A DNA stretch of 45,017 bases, taken from positions 1-45,017 of the forward strand of contig QYQN01000062.1 in assembly GCA_007280895.1 (NCBI GenBank), written 5' to 3'. Shown here piece by piece: positions 31,321 through 41,337 of the stretch; the stretch's first letter is position 1; each line of letters starts with the position of its first letter. This DNA is from Methylococcaceae bacterium. GTDB taxonomy: Bacteria; Pseudomonadota; Gammaproteobacteria; Methylococcales; Methylomonadaceae. The notes under the pieces were generated by a model. It saw only the letters and a program-made list of their open reading frames with translations, was not told where the DNA came from and made no database searches. The position numbers and the translations under genes were made by a program.

Positions 31321-32274
31321 TTAATCAACATAAAGGGAACTAACTGACTCCCCAACAGAAATTCTTCTTATTGTTTCAGCAAGCATTTCTGCTACCGTCA
31401 ACTGCCTAATTTTTTTTGATTTTGCAGCCTCTAAACTCAATGGAATTGTATCTGTAACAACCAATTCATCAAGCTCGGACTTATTCAAATTGTCCATCGC
31501 ACACCCAGACAAAACTGGATGCGTACAATACGCCACAACCTTTAATGCACCTTTCTTTTTTAATGCTGATGCTGCAGTACATAGCGTTCCTGCAGTATCG
31601 ACAATATCATCAATCAAAATACACGTTCTATTTTCAACATCACCAATAATGTGCATCACCTCTGCAACATTTGCCCTTAATCTACGCTTATCTATGATTG
31701 CTAGATCAGCATCATTTAATCTCTTAGCTAGAGCCCTAGCCCTAACAACACCACCAACATCTGGCGACACAACAATTAAATCTTTATATTGTTTTCTCCA
31801 AATGTCACCCAACAGTATTGGCGAAGCATAAACATTATCTACTGGGATATCAAAAAAACCCTGTATTTGATCAGCATGCAAGTCTACTGTAAGAATCCTA
31901 CCGGCACCTGCCTGCTCTATCATTTTAGCCACTAATTTAGCACTAATTGGTACTCTTGCGGATCTTGAACGTCTATCCTGCCTTGCATATCCATAATACG
32001 GCATCACCGCTGTTATCCGCGACGCAGACGCACGCTTTAGCGCATCTATAATCACCAAAAGCTCCATCAAATTTTCATTTGTTGGCGAACAAGTCGACTG
32101 AATAACAAAAACATCCTTACCACGAACATTTTCTTCAATCTCTACCGCAACCTCGCCATCACTAAATCTTCCTACAGCCGCCATACCTAGACGCATATTT
32201 AGTTTTTTTACTATCCCCTCAGCTAAAGCTAAATTAGCATTCCCAGAAAACACCATTAAAGAGGCGTCACTCAT
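31321..32274 (-). CDS. prs: ribose-phosphate pyrophosphokinase (PRPP synthase)
   Basis: Prs makes PRPP from ribose 5-phosphate and ATP for purine, pyrimidine, histidine, tryptophan and NAD synthesis. The 317-residue product is full length (315 in E. coli). It holds [20 protein letters not shown], the ATP-binding [17 protein letters not shown], the metal-binding [17 protein letters not shown] and the PRPP loop [13 protein letters not shown]. It follows tRNA-Gln with a 37-base gap and probably shares its transcript. Confidence 0.97.
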   Translation of the reverse strand: MSDASLMVFSGNANLALAEGIVKKLNMRLGMAAVGRFSDGEVAVEIEENVRGKDVFVIQSTCSPTNENLMELLVIIDALKRASASRITAVMPYYGYARQDRRSRSARVPISAKLVAKMIEQAGAGRILTVDLHADQIQGFFDIPVDNVYASPILLGDIWRKQYKDLIVVSPDVGGVVRARALAKRLNDADLAIIDKRRLRANVAEVMHIIGDVENRTCILIDDIVDTAGTLCTAASALKKKGALKVVAYCTHPVLSGCAMDNLNKSELDELVVTDTIPLSLEAAKSKKIRQLTVAEMLAETIRRISVGESVSSLYVD

Positions 32275-32311
32275 GCTAAAACCTCCAAACAGAATTTACC
32301 TCAGAGAAAAA

Positions 32312-32386
32312 TGGCTGGGTCGCAAGGATTCGAACCTTGGTATGCGGAGATCAAAACCCCGTGCCTTACCGCTTGGCGACGACCCA
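32312..32386 (-). tRNA. tRNA-Gln (anticodon TTG)
   Basis: A 75-base cloverleaf on the minus strand. Acceptor TGGGTCG pairs with CGACCCA, discriminator G is followed by an encoded CCA, and the anticodon loop is TTTTGAT. Its 5' end lies only six bases after the ispE stop, so it is probably excised from the ispE-prs mRNA. The same ispE-tRNA-Gln-prs order is known in Pseudomonas. Confidence 0.97.
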
Positions 32387-32392
32387 ATAAAT

Positions 32393-33265
32393 TTATATTG
32401 CATCTAATAGTGAACTTAATCCAGAATTATTTACTGACTTTGTTAGAAAAACAGTCCACTTTTTTCCCAATAATTCATGAGCAATGCGTGCATCATATTC
32501 TGATAAAAATTCACCGAACACACAAGCACCTGTTCCAGTCAATTTTGGCCGAGTGTATGCACTTAAATCACTCATAGCATCCTTTACTATTGGATACCTA
32601 TTAGTTACCACCGGCATGCAATCATTATCTTGGATGCCTGCTATAAAGTCGCACATTGTGATGGATTTACTATTTCTTGTCAAATATTCTGAACAAAATA
32701 TTTCTTTGGTATTTACATGACAATCAGGCTTAATTATAACCACCCAACACTCTGGAAGACTTACTTTCGTTAACTTTTCACCTACGCCCTCACCCCATGA
32801 AGCGTGACCATAAATAAATATGGGCACATCTGCACCTAGCTCGATTCCCAGCTCCATCAACTTTTCTTGACTTAACTCTAATCCCCAAAGTTTATTCAAA
32901 ACCACTAGAACCGTTGCAGCATCAGAACTTCCGCCGCCCAATCCTCCACCCATAGGGATATTTTTTTCTACATCGATTATTACCCCTGACGAGCACCCCG
33001 TATACCTTTTTAAAATTGTTGCCGCTCTTACGGTTAAATCAGATTGTGCAGCGACTCCTGGAATTTCTTTTTTTAATAGCACCTGCCCCGATTGCTCTGG
33101 CTCGAATCGTATCCAATCACTTAATTCAACAAATTGAAATACAGTTTGTAACAAGTGATAACCATCCTCACGCCTCCCAATAATTCTAAGCATCAAATTT
33201 AATTTAGCTGGCGCAGGCCACCTATATAACCAAAGTGATTCTGCCGTATTAGTTGGTAATCCCAT
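32393..33265 (-). CDS. ispE: 4-diphosphocytidyl-2-C-methyl-D-erythritol kinase
   Basis: IspE phosphorylates CDP-methylerythritol in the MEP pathway of isoprenoid synthesis. The ATG at 33263-33265 has GGGGA upstream, overlaps the lolB end by 17 bases and gives 290 residues. Lys21 (PAPAKLNLMLRI) and Asp147 (GADVP) fit the catalytic residues of the GHMP family. The glycine-rich ATP loop PMGGGLGGGSSDAATVL is at 104-120. A C-terminal LTGTGACVFGEF is also conserved. Confidence 0.95.
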   Translation of the reverse strand: MGLPTNTAESLWLYRWPAPAKLNLMLRIIGRREDGYHLLQTVFQFVELSDWIRFEPEQSGQVLLKKEIPGVAAQSDLTVRAATILKRYTGCSSGVIIDVEKNIPMGGGLGGGSSDAATVLVVLNKLWGLELSQEKLMELGIELGADVPIFIYGHASWGEGVGEKLTKVSLPECWVVIIKPDCHVNTKEIFCSEYLTRNSKSITMCDFIAGIQDNDCMPVVTNRYPIVKDAMSDLSAYTRPKLTGTGACVFGEFLSEYDARIAHELLGKKWTVFLTKSVNNSGLSSLLDAI

Positions 33266-33830
33266 CAATTCCCCACTGATCTATAAATAATTTTAATTTA
33301 ATGTTGTTACGTTCAAACTGGACTTTATGCGGCAATGATTGCCCGCTTTTTATGCTCACTTGCTGATACTCCACTTTCCAATTCGTCTGTGTAAAACCAT
33401 TTTTCTCTGCCAAATAAGCAAAGTTTGGATCCGGCAAGCCAATAACCCAATACCGTAAATGACTAACTGGCACCTCAATACCTAATCTTTTTTGGATAAA
33501 TTCATCCGGCGCACCGAAACTCTCAATTTTATTTACACCATCTTTAACTTGAATGTAATCATCACTAAAAGTAACTTCTTTAGCCCCTTGCCCTAATGGC
33601 CCTGATAATTTCAAACTATCTTGCCCAACTCGATGCTCCCAATTTATATCAATTACCGGCTGACCTTTAATCCCTAAGCGCCCCCGAAAAGACCATGTTT
33701 TAAGATTGGCTAATACAGCAAAATTATTATTTAAAAAGTCTCTACTATCCTTACTATTTTCTGCGCAACCAGCCAGTATTAAAAAAACAAGACCTAAATA
33801 ACGATGCCTACTAATCAGAGACATAAACAT
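33249..33830 (-). CDS. lolB: outer-membrane lipoprotein LolB
   Basis: LolB receives lipoproteins from LolA and inserts them in the outer membrane. The predicted 193-residue product starts at ATG 33828-33830 and has a lipoprotein signal with lipobox LILAGC, Cys22 being the lipidated residue. The mature part shows WSFRGRLGIKGQ and the loop SGPLGQGAKEV, at the position of the leucine-containing membrane-insertion loop. It overlaps the TPR gene stop by one base (TGATG). Confidence 0.9.
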   Translation of the reverse strand: MFMSLISRHRYLGLVFLILAGCAENSKDSRDFLNNNFAVLANLKTWSFRGRLGIKGQPVIDINWEHRVGQDSLKLSGPLGQGAKEVTFSDDYIQVKDGVNKIESFGAPDEFIQKRLGIEVPVSHLRYWVIGLPDPNFAYLAEKNGFTQTNWKVEYQQVSIKSGQSLPHKVQFERNNIKLKLFIDQWGIDGITN

Positions 33831-35584
33831 CACAATGATAAATCCAACTTCCTGCGCTGTAACTCTTGCAAATACGCATCCTCGGGTGACACACTGATAG
33901 CCTCTTTAAATAGCTTTCTTGCCTCTTCCTTCCGACCGCTTTCCCATAAAACCTCAATCACATGCACAAGAATTTCATTTTCCTTTTCTTTTGCATAGGC
34001 TTTTTGCAAATAAACCAAGGCTTTTGCTAAATGTCCCAATTTATACTGTAACCACCCATAACTATCTAAAATAACAGGCTCTTCAGGCGCTAAATCTAAG
34101 GCTTGCAATAAAAACTTTTCTGCTTCTTCGAAGCGAAGCGTCTTATTCGCTAAGGTGTACCCCAGTGCATTTAATGCTTCCAGATGATTAGGATTGCTTT
34201 GCAACACCTTACTAAGATCGCTTTCAACAATATCCAGCTTATTTAATCGTTCAGCCACAAGTGCCCGCGTATACAAAAGATCATTATCATTTGGCACGCT
34301 CATTAAGGCCGTACTAAGGATGTCATAAGCTTCTTGATATTTTTTTTGTTGACTATATATTTCTGCATGCAACAAGGTTATTTTTACTTGCTGTTTGGGA
34401 TATTTTTGCAGCAACGCTTGTAAACGCACCTCCGCCTTTAAATACTGCTTATCTTTAGCTAAGACCATAACTACCGAAGCCGCGGCATCAAATGCAAATG
34501 GCTCAGCGGCAACCTGATCGTACCAATCTATTGCCTCAGTATAAAAGCCTTTCTTTTCAGCTAACTTACCTAGATAAAAATACGCTTGCTCCTGCCACGG
34601 CTTCTCCGTCAATAATTTCTTAAAGACATGTTGCGCCGACCCATCCTGATCAGTTTGCAAATAAATCAAACCTAACGCCATTTGACTTTCTAAATCAGTG
34701 GCATCTTGCTTAACAATTTCTTTATATATTTGAACGGACTCCGCATAATTTCTATTTCTAACAAAGACTTGCGCCAACAATTTTTTATATGCCAAATGGT
34801 TTGGATTTGTATGCAGAGCATTTTTCAACACTGAAATTGCAATTACATTACTACCTGACACCACGGCCACTTGCGCCTGCAACAAAACAGCCCGCTCCCA
34901 ATTTGGCTGGACTCGCAATGCTTGCTGAATTTTGGTCGCTGCAAGCTCCATATTGTTCATTTTCATCGCCATCACTGATTGAACAAAATACACCATTGCC
35001 TTATCAACTGACTCTGCAGCCACCTCCTCAAGCATATCAAAAATAAATTGAACTTTACTTGGTTTTTGCATGGTACTCGCAACTTCTAATATCGCTTTTT
35101 CAAAATCTGCTGGTGCCTTCTTTAGATATTCACTGATATTTTTGACTGCTAAAGATTTATCGCCCAGTCTAAGCGCCGAAATAATAGCCAACTTTCTTGC
35201 ACTTAAACTGTTAGGCTCCTGCTTTAACCATAATTGTACGGATTCACTTAATTTTTTCTCATCTTTAATATACATTGCAATCATTGCCGCTCTTTCGGCA
35301 AAACGGGCATCGTTCACTCGCTTAGCTGTTTCAAGATAACCTTCTAAGGCAATCTCGTACTGACCTCGCTGACCTGCAATTTCAGCCGTAAGCAGCATAA
35401 ACAACTCATTAGAAGCGAAAGAACCTTTAACTTCAGCGGGCATTTTTTTTTCAAACGCCTGAATACGCTTTTTTAACAACAGATTAGGTTTTTCTGAAAC
35501 AATAGCCACTGGCGTTTCAGGTGCCGTAGCACAGCCATTGAGCAAAATAAAAGCCAAAAAGGGAAGAAATCTTAAACTAAACAC
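33830..35584 (-). CDS. TPR-repeat outer-membrane lipoprotein
   Basis: The 584-residue product has a lipoprotein signal ending LLNGC (Cys18), then a long series of helical TPR units, seen as repeated A-x(3)-Y/F..L...P patterns such as ALNALGYTLANKTLRFEEAE and ILDSYGWLQYKLGHLAKALV near the C-terminus. The start is GTG at 35582-35584 with AAGGA upstream. A TPR lipoprotein is conserved at this place next to lolB in Pseudomonas. The biochemical role is unknown; scaffold or protein-protein interaction is the usual guess. Confidence 0.88.
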   Translation of the reverse strand: MFSLRFLPFLAFILLNGCATAPETPVAIVSEKPNLLLKKRIQAFEKKMPAEVKGSFASNELFMLLTAEIAGQRGQYEIALEGYLETAKRVNDARFAERAAMIAMYIKDEKKLSESVQLWLKQEPNSLSARKLAIISALRLGDKSLAVKNISEYLKKAPADFEKAILEVASTMQKPSKVQFIFDMLEEVAAESVDKAMVYFVQSVMAMKMNNMELAATKIQQALRVQPNWERAVLLQAQVAVVSGSNVIAISVLKNALHTNPNHLAYKKLLAQVFVRNRNYAESVQIYKEIVKQDATDLESQMALGLIYLQTDQDGSAQHVFKKLLTEKPWQEQAYFYLGKLAEKKGFYTEAIDWYDQVAAEPFAFDAAASVVMVLAKDKQYLKAEVRLQALLQKYPKQQVKITLLHAEIYSQQKKYQEAYDILSTALMSVPNDNDLLYTRALVAERLNKLDIVESDLSKVLQSNPNHLEALNALGYTLANKTLRFEEAEKFLLQALDLAPEEPVILDSYGWLQYKLGHLAKALVYLQKAYAKEKENEILVHVIEVLWESGRKEEARKLFKEAISVSPEDAYLQELQRRKLDLSL

Positions 35585-35652
35585 TTATAATCCTTAGGTA
35601 GATCAAACATGGTAATAGATTAGCAGAAAACACTTATTATTAAGATAGATGA

Positions 35653-35679
35653 TTGCATTGAATACGACAATGCTATTCT
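35653..35679 (+). promoter_or_regulatory. weak candidate promoter for hemA-prfA-prmC
   Basis: In the 220-base gap between the divergent TPR gene and hemA, TTGCAT (35653-35658) and TATTCT (35674-35679) are 15 bases apart, with an extended TGC before the -10. It would leave a leader of about 120 bases. hemA has no visible ribosome binding site before its ATG. The spacing is short, so the call is weak. Confidence 0.25.
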
Positions 35680-35804
35680 ATTTTTTTCATTACGCAGACA
35701 TAATATAAGACTTACTTTTTTTAAATCTATAGCGATTAATAAAACCTTGCGACCACTATTCATCAAACCTACTTTACTTTGCACGGGTATTCCAATTTAA
35801 CTTC

Positions 35805-37064
35805 ATGACGCTTCTAGCCATTGGCATAAATTATCATACAGCTCCTGTTTCAATACGGGAACGTCTTGCCTTTTCTAAAGATAATTTGCAAACATCATTA
35901 CAAGAACTACTTAATATCAAAGATATACAAGAAGCTGCGATTTTATCAACCTGCAATCGAACCGAACTCTATTGCACCTCAACCAGCCCAGATCAACACG
36001 CATTGATAGAATGGATTGCTAACAATAAACACGTTGAGCGTGCCGATTTTCTCCCCTACCTATACAGCCACACTGATCAAGAGCTAATACGGCACATGTT
36101 CCGTGTTGCCTGTGGACTGGACTCAATGATTCTTGGCGAACCTCAAATCTTGGGGCAAATGAAATCGGCATACCATGCGGCCAGTGAAGCGGGCACCTTG
36201 GGAAAGCAATTGGGTAAATTATTTCAATCTACTTTTTCAGCGGCTAAAAAAGTACGCACAGATACTGCCATTGGCTCCAGTCCAATTTCAGTCGCCTTTG
36301 CCGCTGTGCAATTGGCACAGCAAATTTTTAATGAACTGAGCGAGCAAACTGCCTTATTAATTGGTGCTGGCGAAATAATAGAACTAACTGCTCGACACTT
36401 AACTCAACACAATATTGGCAAACTTATCATAGCTAATCGCACCTATGCCAACGCTCATACACTGGCGAGTCAATTTAATGGTTACGCTATTGATTTAAAA
36501 GAGCTACCCAATCATCTTGCCGAAGCAGATATCGTTATCTCCTCAACAGGAAGCAGCTTACCCATTTTAGGCAAAGGGCGCGTTGAAAGCGCATTAAAAA
36601 AGCGTAAACACAAGCCTATGTTCATGGTAGATCTAGCTGTCCCCCGCGATATTGAAACAGAAGTTGAGCAACTGCGTGATGTCTATCTCTACACCGTCGA
36701 TGATTTACAACATACAATCGATGCCAACATGAACTCGCGACGCCTTGCTGCTGAACAAGCTGAAGAAATAATTGACACGCAAGTTGAGCACTTTTTATCT
36801 TGGTTACGTGCGCAAGGTGCACAAAACACAATAAAAGAATATCGCATTTCCGCCGAACAAACACGTGACGAAGTGCTCATGAAAACTTTAAAATTAGTTA
36901 ATAATGGTATGCCCACTGAAGAAGCGCTTACTCGACTTGCCTATTTATTAACCAACAAACTTACCCACATCCCCAGCACTCAGTTAAAAATAGCTGCTGA
37001 AAATGAACGCGATGATTTAATTATCGCTGCTAGAGAAATTTTTAAACTCAACGATACCCAATGA
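35805..37064 (+). CDS. hemA: glutamyl-tRNA reductase
   Basis: HemA reduces glutamyl-tRNA to glutamate 1-semialdehyde, the first committed step of the C5 tetrapyrrole pathway. The 419-residue length is normal (418 in E. coli). It has [12 protein letters not shown], the catalytic Cys50 in [24 protein letters not shown] and the Rossmann motif [11 protein letters not shown]. It forms an operon with prfA (4-base overlap) and prmC. No clear ribosome binding site is seen before the ATG. Confidence 0.97.
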   Translation: MTLLAIGINYHTAPVSIRERLAFSKDNLQTSLQELLNIKDIQEAAILSTCNRTELYCTSTSPDQHALIEWIANNKHVERADFLPYLYSHTDQELIRHMFRVACGLDSMILGEPQILGQMKSAYHAASEAGTLGKQLGKLFQSTFSAAKKVRTDTAIGSSPISVAFAAVQLAQQIFNELSEQTALLIGAGEIIELTARHLTQHNIGKLIIANRTYANAHTLASQFNGYAIDLKELPNHLAEADIVISSTGSSLPILGKGRVESALKKRKHKPMFMVDLAVPRDIETEVEQLRDVYLYTVDDLQHTIDANMNSRRLAAEQAEEIIDTQVEHFLSWLRAQGAQNTIKEYRISAEQTRDEVLMKTLKLVNNGMPTEEALTRLAYLLTNKLTHIPSTQLKIAAENERDDLIIAAREIFKLNDTQ

Positions 37065-38146
37065 AACCATCCATACAACGCCGACTAGAAAGTCTTTGTG
37101 AACGCTACGATGAAATTGCCGCGCTACTTTCTGAGCCAGAAATACAAGGCAATCAAAATAAATTTCGTGCATTAAGCCAGGAATATGCACAAATTAATCC
37201 TTTGGTTGAATGCTATAAACGCTATGAAGAAGCGCAAATACACCTAAGCTCAGCCAAAGAAATGGCACAAGACCCTGATCCTGAATTACGAGAACTGGCC
37301 AAGGAAGAAATCACCACGAGCGAAAAAATGCTTGCCGATATCGACCACGATTTACACATTTTATTACTTCCCAAAGATCCCAATGATAACCGAAATATCT
37401 TTTTAGAAGTTCGGGCAGGCACAGGTGGCGATGAAGCCGCTATTTTTTCTGGCGATTTATCACGCATGTATCAACGCTATGCCGAACGTAAAGGCTGGCA
37501 AACTGAAATCATCAATGAAAGCTTTGGTGATCATGGTGGCTATAAAGAAGTTGTCCTCAGGGTAAGTGGTCAAGACGTGTATTCGCAACTCAAGTTTGAA
37601 GCAGGCGCCCATCGTGTCCAACGCGTTCCAGAAACAGAATCACAAGGTCGTATCCACACGTCAGCCTGTACGGTTGCCATCATGCCTGAAGTGGCCGAAG
37701 TTGATGCCGTTGATATTAATCCAGCTGATCTAAAAGTAGACACCTATCGTTCATCAGGTGCAGGTGGACAGCACGTTAATAAAACCGAATCAGCCATTCG
37801 CATCACTCATATTCCTAGTGGCGTCGTAGTGGAATGTCAAGATGAACGCTCGCAACATAAAAACCGGGCTCGCGCCATGTCCTTACTGGCTGCCAGACTA
37901 TTATCAGCCGAACAAGAAAAACATCATGCCGAACAATCAGCTAATCGTAAATTACAAGTTGGCAGCGGAGACCGTTCAGAACGCATTCGCACCTATAACT
38001 ACCCCCAAGGCAGATTAACTGATCATCGCATTAATCTTACCCTCTACAAACTAGACGAAATTATGCAAGGCGGCCTAGAACAAGTCATCCAACCACTAAT
38101 CAGCGAACATCAAGCTGAATTACTCACCCAACTTGGTGATGAATAA
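37061..38146 (+). CDS. prfA: peptide chain release factor 1
   Basis: RF1 reads UAA and UAG stop codons and triggers peptide release. The 361-residue product shows the recognition tripeptide PET (the PxT motif) in [16 protein letters not shown] and the catalytic GGQ in [20 protein letters not shown]. The GGQ glutamine is the target of PrmC, encoded next. Its start overlaps the hemA stop by 4 bases (ATGA). Confidence 0.97.
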   Translation: MKPSIQRRLESLCERYDEIAALLSEPEIQGNQNKFRALSQEYAQINPLVECYKRYEEAQIHLSSAKEMAQDPDPELRELAKEEITTSEKMLADIDHDLHILLLPKDPNDNRNIFLEVRAGTGGDEAAIFSGDLSRMYQRYAERKGWQTEIINESFGDHGGYKEVVLRVSGQDVYSQLKFEAGAHRVQRVPETESQGRIHTSACTVAIMPEVAEVDAVDINPADLKVDTYRSSGAGGQHVNKTESAIRITHIPSGVVVECQDERSQHKNRARAMSLLAARLLSAEQEKHHAEQSANRKLQVGSGDRSERIRTYNYPQGRLTDHRINLTLYKLDEIMQGGLEQVIQPLISEHQAELLTQLGDE

Positions 38147-38151
38147 GCACG

Positions 38152-39009
38152 ATGCCTAGCATTAAAACCACACTCAGCGAAGCGCAACACACACTCAGCA
38201 CACACTCAGAGTCCGCGCTGCTCGATGCAGAAACCTTACTATGCCATGTAGTAAATAAACCACGCACTTATTTACGTGCGTGGCCGGAAAAGTCCTTAGC
38301 AACCGCCGAATTAAACGCGTTTCTTGCCCTTATTGAACAACGCAAACACGGTTGCCCGGTGGCGTATTTAACTGGCAAAAAAGAATTTTGGTCACGTGAA
38401 TTCTCTGTTTCACCCGAGGTACTCATCCCCAGACCTGACACAGAATGCTTAATTGAACAGTGCTTAACCTTGCTTCCCAATACGGGCACATTAACTATTT
38501 TAGACTTAGGCACGGGTTCCGGCATTATCGCCATTATTCTGGCCACAGAACGCCCCAACGCACAGCTATATGCCACAGACCTCAGCTTAGCCGCGTTAAC
38601 ACTTGCACAACACAACGCTACCCGACATCACGTTTTGATTAATTTTTTTCATAGCAACTGGTTTACCGCCATACCAAATCTTCAATTTGATCTCATTGTC
38701 AGTAATCCGCCTTACATTGCACCCAACGACCCCCATCTTTTCAAGGCTAATTTACAACATGAGCCTCAACACGCATTAATCGCCCAAGAAAATGGCTTAG
38801 CAGATTTTCGCCAGATTACCCAATCAGCCCCTAACTTTCTTAAACCAGATGGTTTTTTAGCATTTGAACACGGTTACAACCAAGCCAGCGCTGTCCAAAA
38901 AATATTACACGACAGTCATTTTATCAACATCGCGACCCATAACGACCTCGCCCAATTACCTCGCGTTACACTAGGTCAAATGGGACTCCACACAGGTAAA
39001 CCATACTAA
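38152..39009 (+). CDS. prmC: peptide chain release factor N5-glutamine methyltransferase
   Basis: PrmC methylates the GGQ glutamine of RF1 and RF2 using S-adenosylmethionine. The 285-residue product has the SAM-binding LDLGTGSGIIAIILA (about 120-134) and the catalytic NPPY motif in FDLIVSNPPYIAPND, and the helical N-terminal domain. It follows prfA with a 5-base gap and overlaps the JAMM gene start by one base. Confidence 0.96.
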   Translation: MPSIKTTLSEAQHTLSTHSESALLDAETLLCHVVNKPRTYLRAWPEKSLATAELNAFLALIEQRKHGCPVAYLTGKKEFWSREFSVSPEVLIPRPDTECLIEQCLTLLPNTGTLTILDLGTGSGIIAIILATERPNAQLYATDLSLAALTLAQHNATRHHVLINFFHSNWFTAIPNLQFDLIVSNPPYIAPNDPHLFKANLQHEPQHALIAQENGLADFRQITQSAPNFLKPDGFLAFEHGYNQASAVQKILHDSHFINIATHNDLAQLPRVTLGQMGLHTGKPY

Positions 39010-39431
39010 TGATGCACACTAACCCGCCGCAATTACCCAGAAAATTAATTAACCAATTATTACATCTTGCTCAATTATCCCCTGAACATGAAATATGTGG
39101 CTTAATTAGCTTACAACCGTTACATACCTACCACTGCTATCCCATCACTAACACCGCCAAACAAAGCCAACATCAATTTTTACTGGATAGCAGCGAACAC
39201 ATTGCCGCCATGAAAACAATGCGCGAACAGAACGAAACCTTATTTGCTATTTATCATTCTCATCCCCACGCAGCGGCTATTCCATCGCTAAGCGATATTC
39301 AGCTTGCCGCTTACCCAGACGCACTTTATTTAATTATTTCCTTAAATACTAAAGGCATTTTGGTATTACGCGGCTACCGTATTAACCAACAACACGCCAT
39401 AGAAATTCCTCTTGAATTAACTGAATACTAA
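39009..39431 (+). CDS. Mov34/MPN/PAD-1 (JAMM) family metalloprotease
   Basis: The 140-residue product carries a complete JAMM zinc motif: Glu28 in EICGLI and His83-x-His85 in YHSHPH, then seven residues, Ser93 and Asp96. Single-domain proteins of this family (Mec+-like) remove residues from the C-terminus of ubiquitin-like sulfur carriers in related bacteria. Here the expected MoeB/ThiF partner, often next to it or to prmC, is absent. The target is not evident from this window. The start overlaps the prmC stop (TAATG). Confidence 0.85.
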   Translation: MMHTNPPQLPRKLINQLLHLAQLSPEHEICGLISLQPLHTYHCYPITNTAKQSQHQFLLDSSEHIAAMKTMREQNETLFAIYHSHPHAAAIPSLSDIQLAAYPDALYLIISLNTKGILVLRGYRINQQHAIEIPLELTEY

Positions 39432-39442
39432 GCATAATAGTT

Positions 39443-39491
39443 GGCCATTCTTGCGAGCAACGGCTTATAAACAAGCCCTCTAATAATGGCC
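39443..39491. repeat. nested inverted repeat between convergent genes
   Basis: GGCCATT (39443-39449) and AATGGCC (39485-39491) enclose an inner GGCTT/AAGCC hairpin (462-466 with 473-477, 6-base loop). It lies between the converging JAMM gene and guaA. No T-tract follows on either strand, so it is at best a weak bidirectional terminator. Confidence 0.35.
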
Positions 39492-39502
39492 TTCATATAG
39501 TG

Positions 39503-41089
39503 TTACTCCCATTCAATCGTCGCTGGCGGCTTGCCACTGATGTCGTAGGTAACTCTTGAAATCCCAGGCACTTCGTTAATAATTCTGGTGGAAACCAAAT
39601 CTAAAAAGGCATACGGTAAATGTGCCCAACGAGCTGTCATAAAATCAATGGTTTCTACGGCACGTAAGGCAATAACATCATCATAACGTCTGCCATCTCC
39701 CATAACACCTACTGATTTTACTGGCAAATACACGGCAAAGGCTTGACTGACTTTGTCGTATAAATCATGGCGATATAACTCTTCAATAAAAATTGCATCG
39801 GCTTTTCGCAACACATCCGCATAGGTTTTTTTAACTTCTCCTAAAATTCTTACTCCTAAACCTGGTCCTGGAAAAGGATGCCTAAACACCATTTCTGATG
39901 GCAATCCTAACTCTAAACCCAGTTTACGCACTTCATCTTTAAACAATTCGCGCAAGGGCTCTAGTAGTTTTAAGGTCATATTTTCGGGCAATCCGCCCAC
40001 ATTATGATGCGATTTGATTAACTGCGCTTTGCCTGTTTTAGCCCCAGCAGATTCAATAACATCAGGATAAATTGTGCCTTGCGCCAACCATTTCGCATCG
40101 GTGATTTGACTGGCATGTTCATCAAAAATCTCGATAAATAAATTACCAATAATTTTACGTTTTTGCTCAGGATCGCTAACTCCCGTTAAGGCCTCTAAAT
40201 AACGTTGCTCTGCATTCACGCGAATAACTTTTACACCTAAATGCTCAGCAAATATGCGCATCACTTGATCGCCTTCTTGCCAACGCAACAGTCCCGTATC
40301 AACAAAGACACAGGTGAGTTGCTCGCCAATCGCTTTATGTAATAAGGCGGCAACCACTGACGAATCAACGCCACCCGATAAGCCCAAGATTACGTGATCG
40401 GTGGTTACTTTTTCACGGATGGTCGCTAAGCTGTCTTCGATAATATTACTTGCTGTCCATAAGGTATCGCAGCCACAAATCTCGGTCACAAAACGCGCTA
40501 AGATACGCCCCCCCTGCTGAGTATGCGTCACTTCTGGATGAAATTGCAGCCCATAAAAATGTTTACTTTCGTTCGCCATGCCGGCAATGGGGGCACCTTG
40601 TGAGCTAGCAATGACTGTAAAATCATTGGGTAATTCCACCACATGATCCCCGTGACTCATCCACACCTCAAGTAAACCAAAGCCTTCGGGGGAAACATGA
40701 TCTTCTATGCCTGTTAATAAGGCTGAATGTCCCCGTGCGCGTACTTGTGCATAGCCAAATTCACGATGACTTGCCGCCGCAACCATACCTCCCAATTGCT
40801 CTGCCATAGTTTGCATACCATAACAAATACCTAACACAGGCACGCCTAAGCTAAACACACACTCAGGTGCGCGTAAGGTATCGCTATGGGTAACGGTGTC
40901 GGGGCCACCAGATAAAATAATGCCGTGGGGGGCAAACTGACATATATCTTCTGCACTGCTGGAACAAGAAAAAATCTCACAATACACGCCTATTTCGCGA
41001 ATCCGTCGGGCAATGAGTTGCGTGTACTGTGAACCAAAATCTAAAATTAAAATTTTGTGGCGATGAAGTGTAAGGGTTGAATTTTTCAC
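39503..41089 (-). CDS. guaA: GMP synthase (glutamine-hydrolysing)
   Basis: GuaA converts XMP to GMP using glutamine and ATP. With the GTG at 41087-41089 the product is 528 residues (525 in E. coli). An in-frame TTG at 41116 gives 537, and neither start has a clear ribosome binding site. The class I amidotransferase domain holds the nucleophile Cys89 in GICYGMQTM and FHPEVTHT. The ATP-pyrophosphatase domain has [16 protein letters not shown], and the C-terminal dimerisation domain ends PATIEWE. guaB is not adjacent. Confidence 0.96.
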   Translation of the reverse strand: MKNSTLTLHRHKILILDFGSQYTQLIARRIREIGVYCEIFSCSSSAEDICQFAPHGIILSGGPDTVTHSDTLRAPECVFSLGVPVLGICYGMQTMAEQLGGMVAAASHREFGYAQVRARGHSALLTGIEDHVSPEGFGLLEVWMSHGDHVVELPNDFTVIASSQGAPIAGMANESKHFYGLQFHPEVTHTQQGGRILARFVTEICGCDTLWTASNIIEDSLATIREKVTTDHVILGLSGGVDSSVVAALLHKAIGEQLTCVFVDTGLLRWQEGDQVMRIFAEHLGVKVIRVNAEQRYLEALTGVSDPEQKRKIIGNLFIEIFDEHASQITDAKWLAQGTIYPDVIESAGAKTGKAQLIKSHHNVGGLPENMTLKLLEPLRELFKDEVRKLGLELGLPSEMVFRHPFPGPGLGVRILGEVKKTYADVLRKADAIFIEELYRHDLYDKVSQAFAVYLPVKSVGVMGDGRRYDDVIALRAVETIDFMTARWAHLPYAFLDLVSTRIINEVPGISRVTYDISGKPPATIEWE

Positions 41090-41196
41090 AATGATAGGGA
41101 TTAAAAAGGTTAACAAAAAAAACAGTAATTAATCATAAAGTAAAGTGCTGGATTTAAATAGCCATAAACTTCTGCGCACGGGAATTTTATGCTGTT

Positions 41197-41210
41197 TCAA
41201 GCTAGCTTGA
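41197..41210. repeat. perfect 14-bp palindrome upstream of guaA and the permease gene
   Basis: TCAAGCTAGCTTGA reads the same on both strands. It lies in the 222-base divergent gap, about 108 bases before the guaA start and 128 before the permease. A perfect symmetric site of this length is typical of an operator for a dimeric regulator, but no regulator is known for it here. Confidence 0.45.
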
Positions 41211-41337
41211 CCGTCTGCTTTATGAAAAAAATTACCCGATAAGACTACGATCATGATTTAATTTTACTTTTGTAAGTGCGGGGTTAGCAGGCTTACAGCT
41301 TAGCAAATTCATCGTTTTTCATTGAAGGTAGGTCACT

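Noticed and set aside
32311-32577. plus-strand frame across tRNA-Gln and the ispE end
   Set aside because: It reads through a perfect tRNA gene and the C-terminus of ispE on the other strand.
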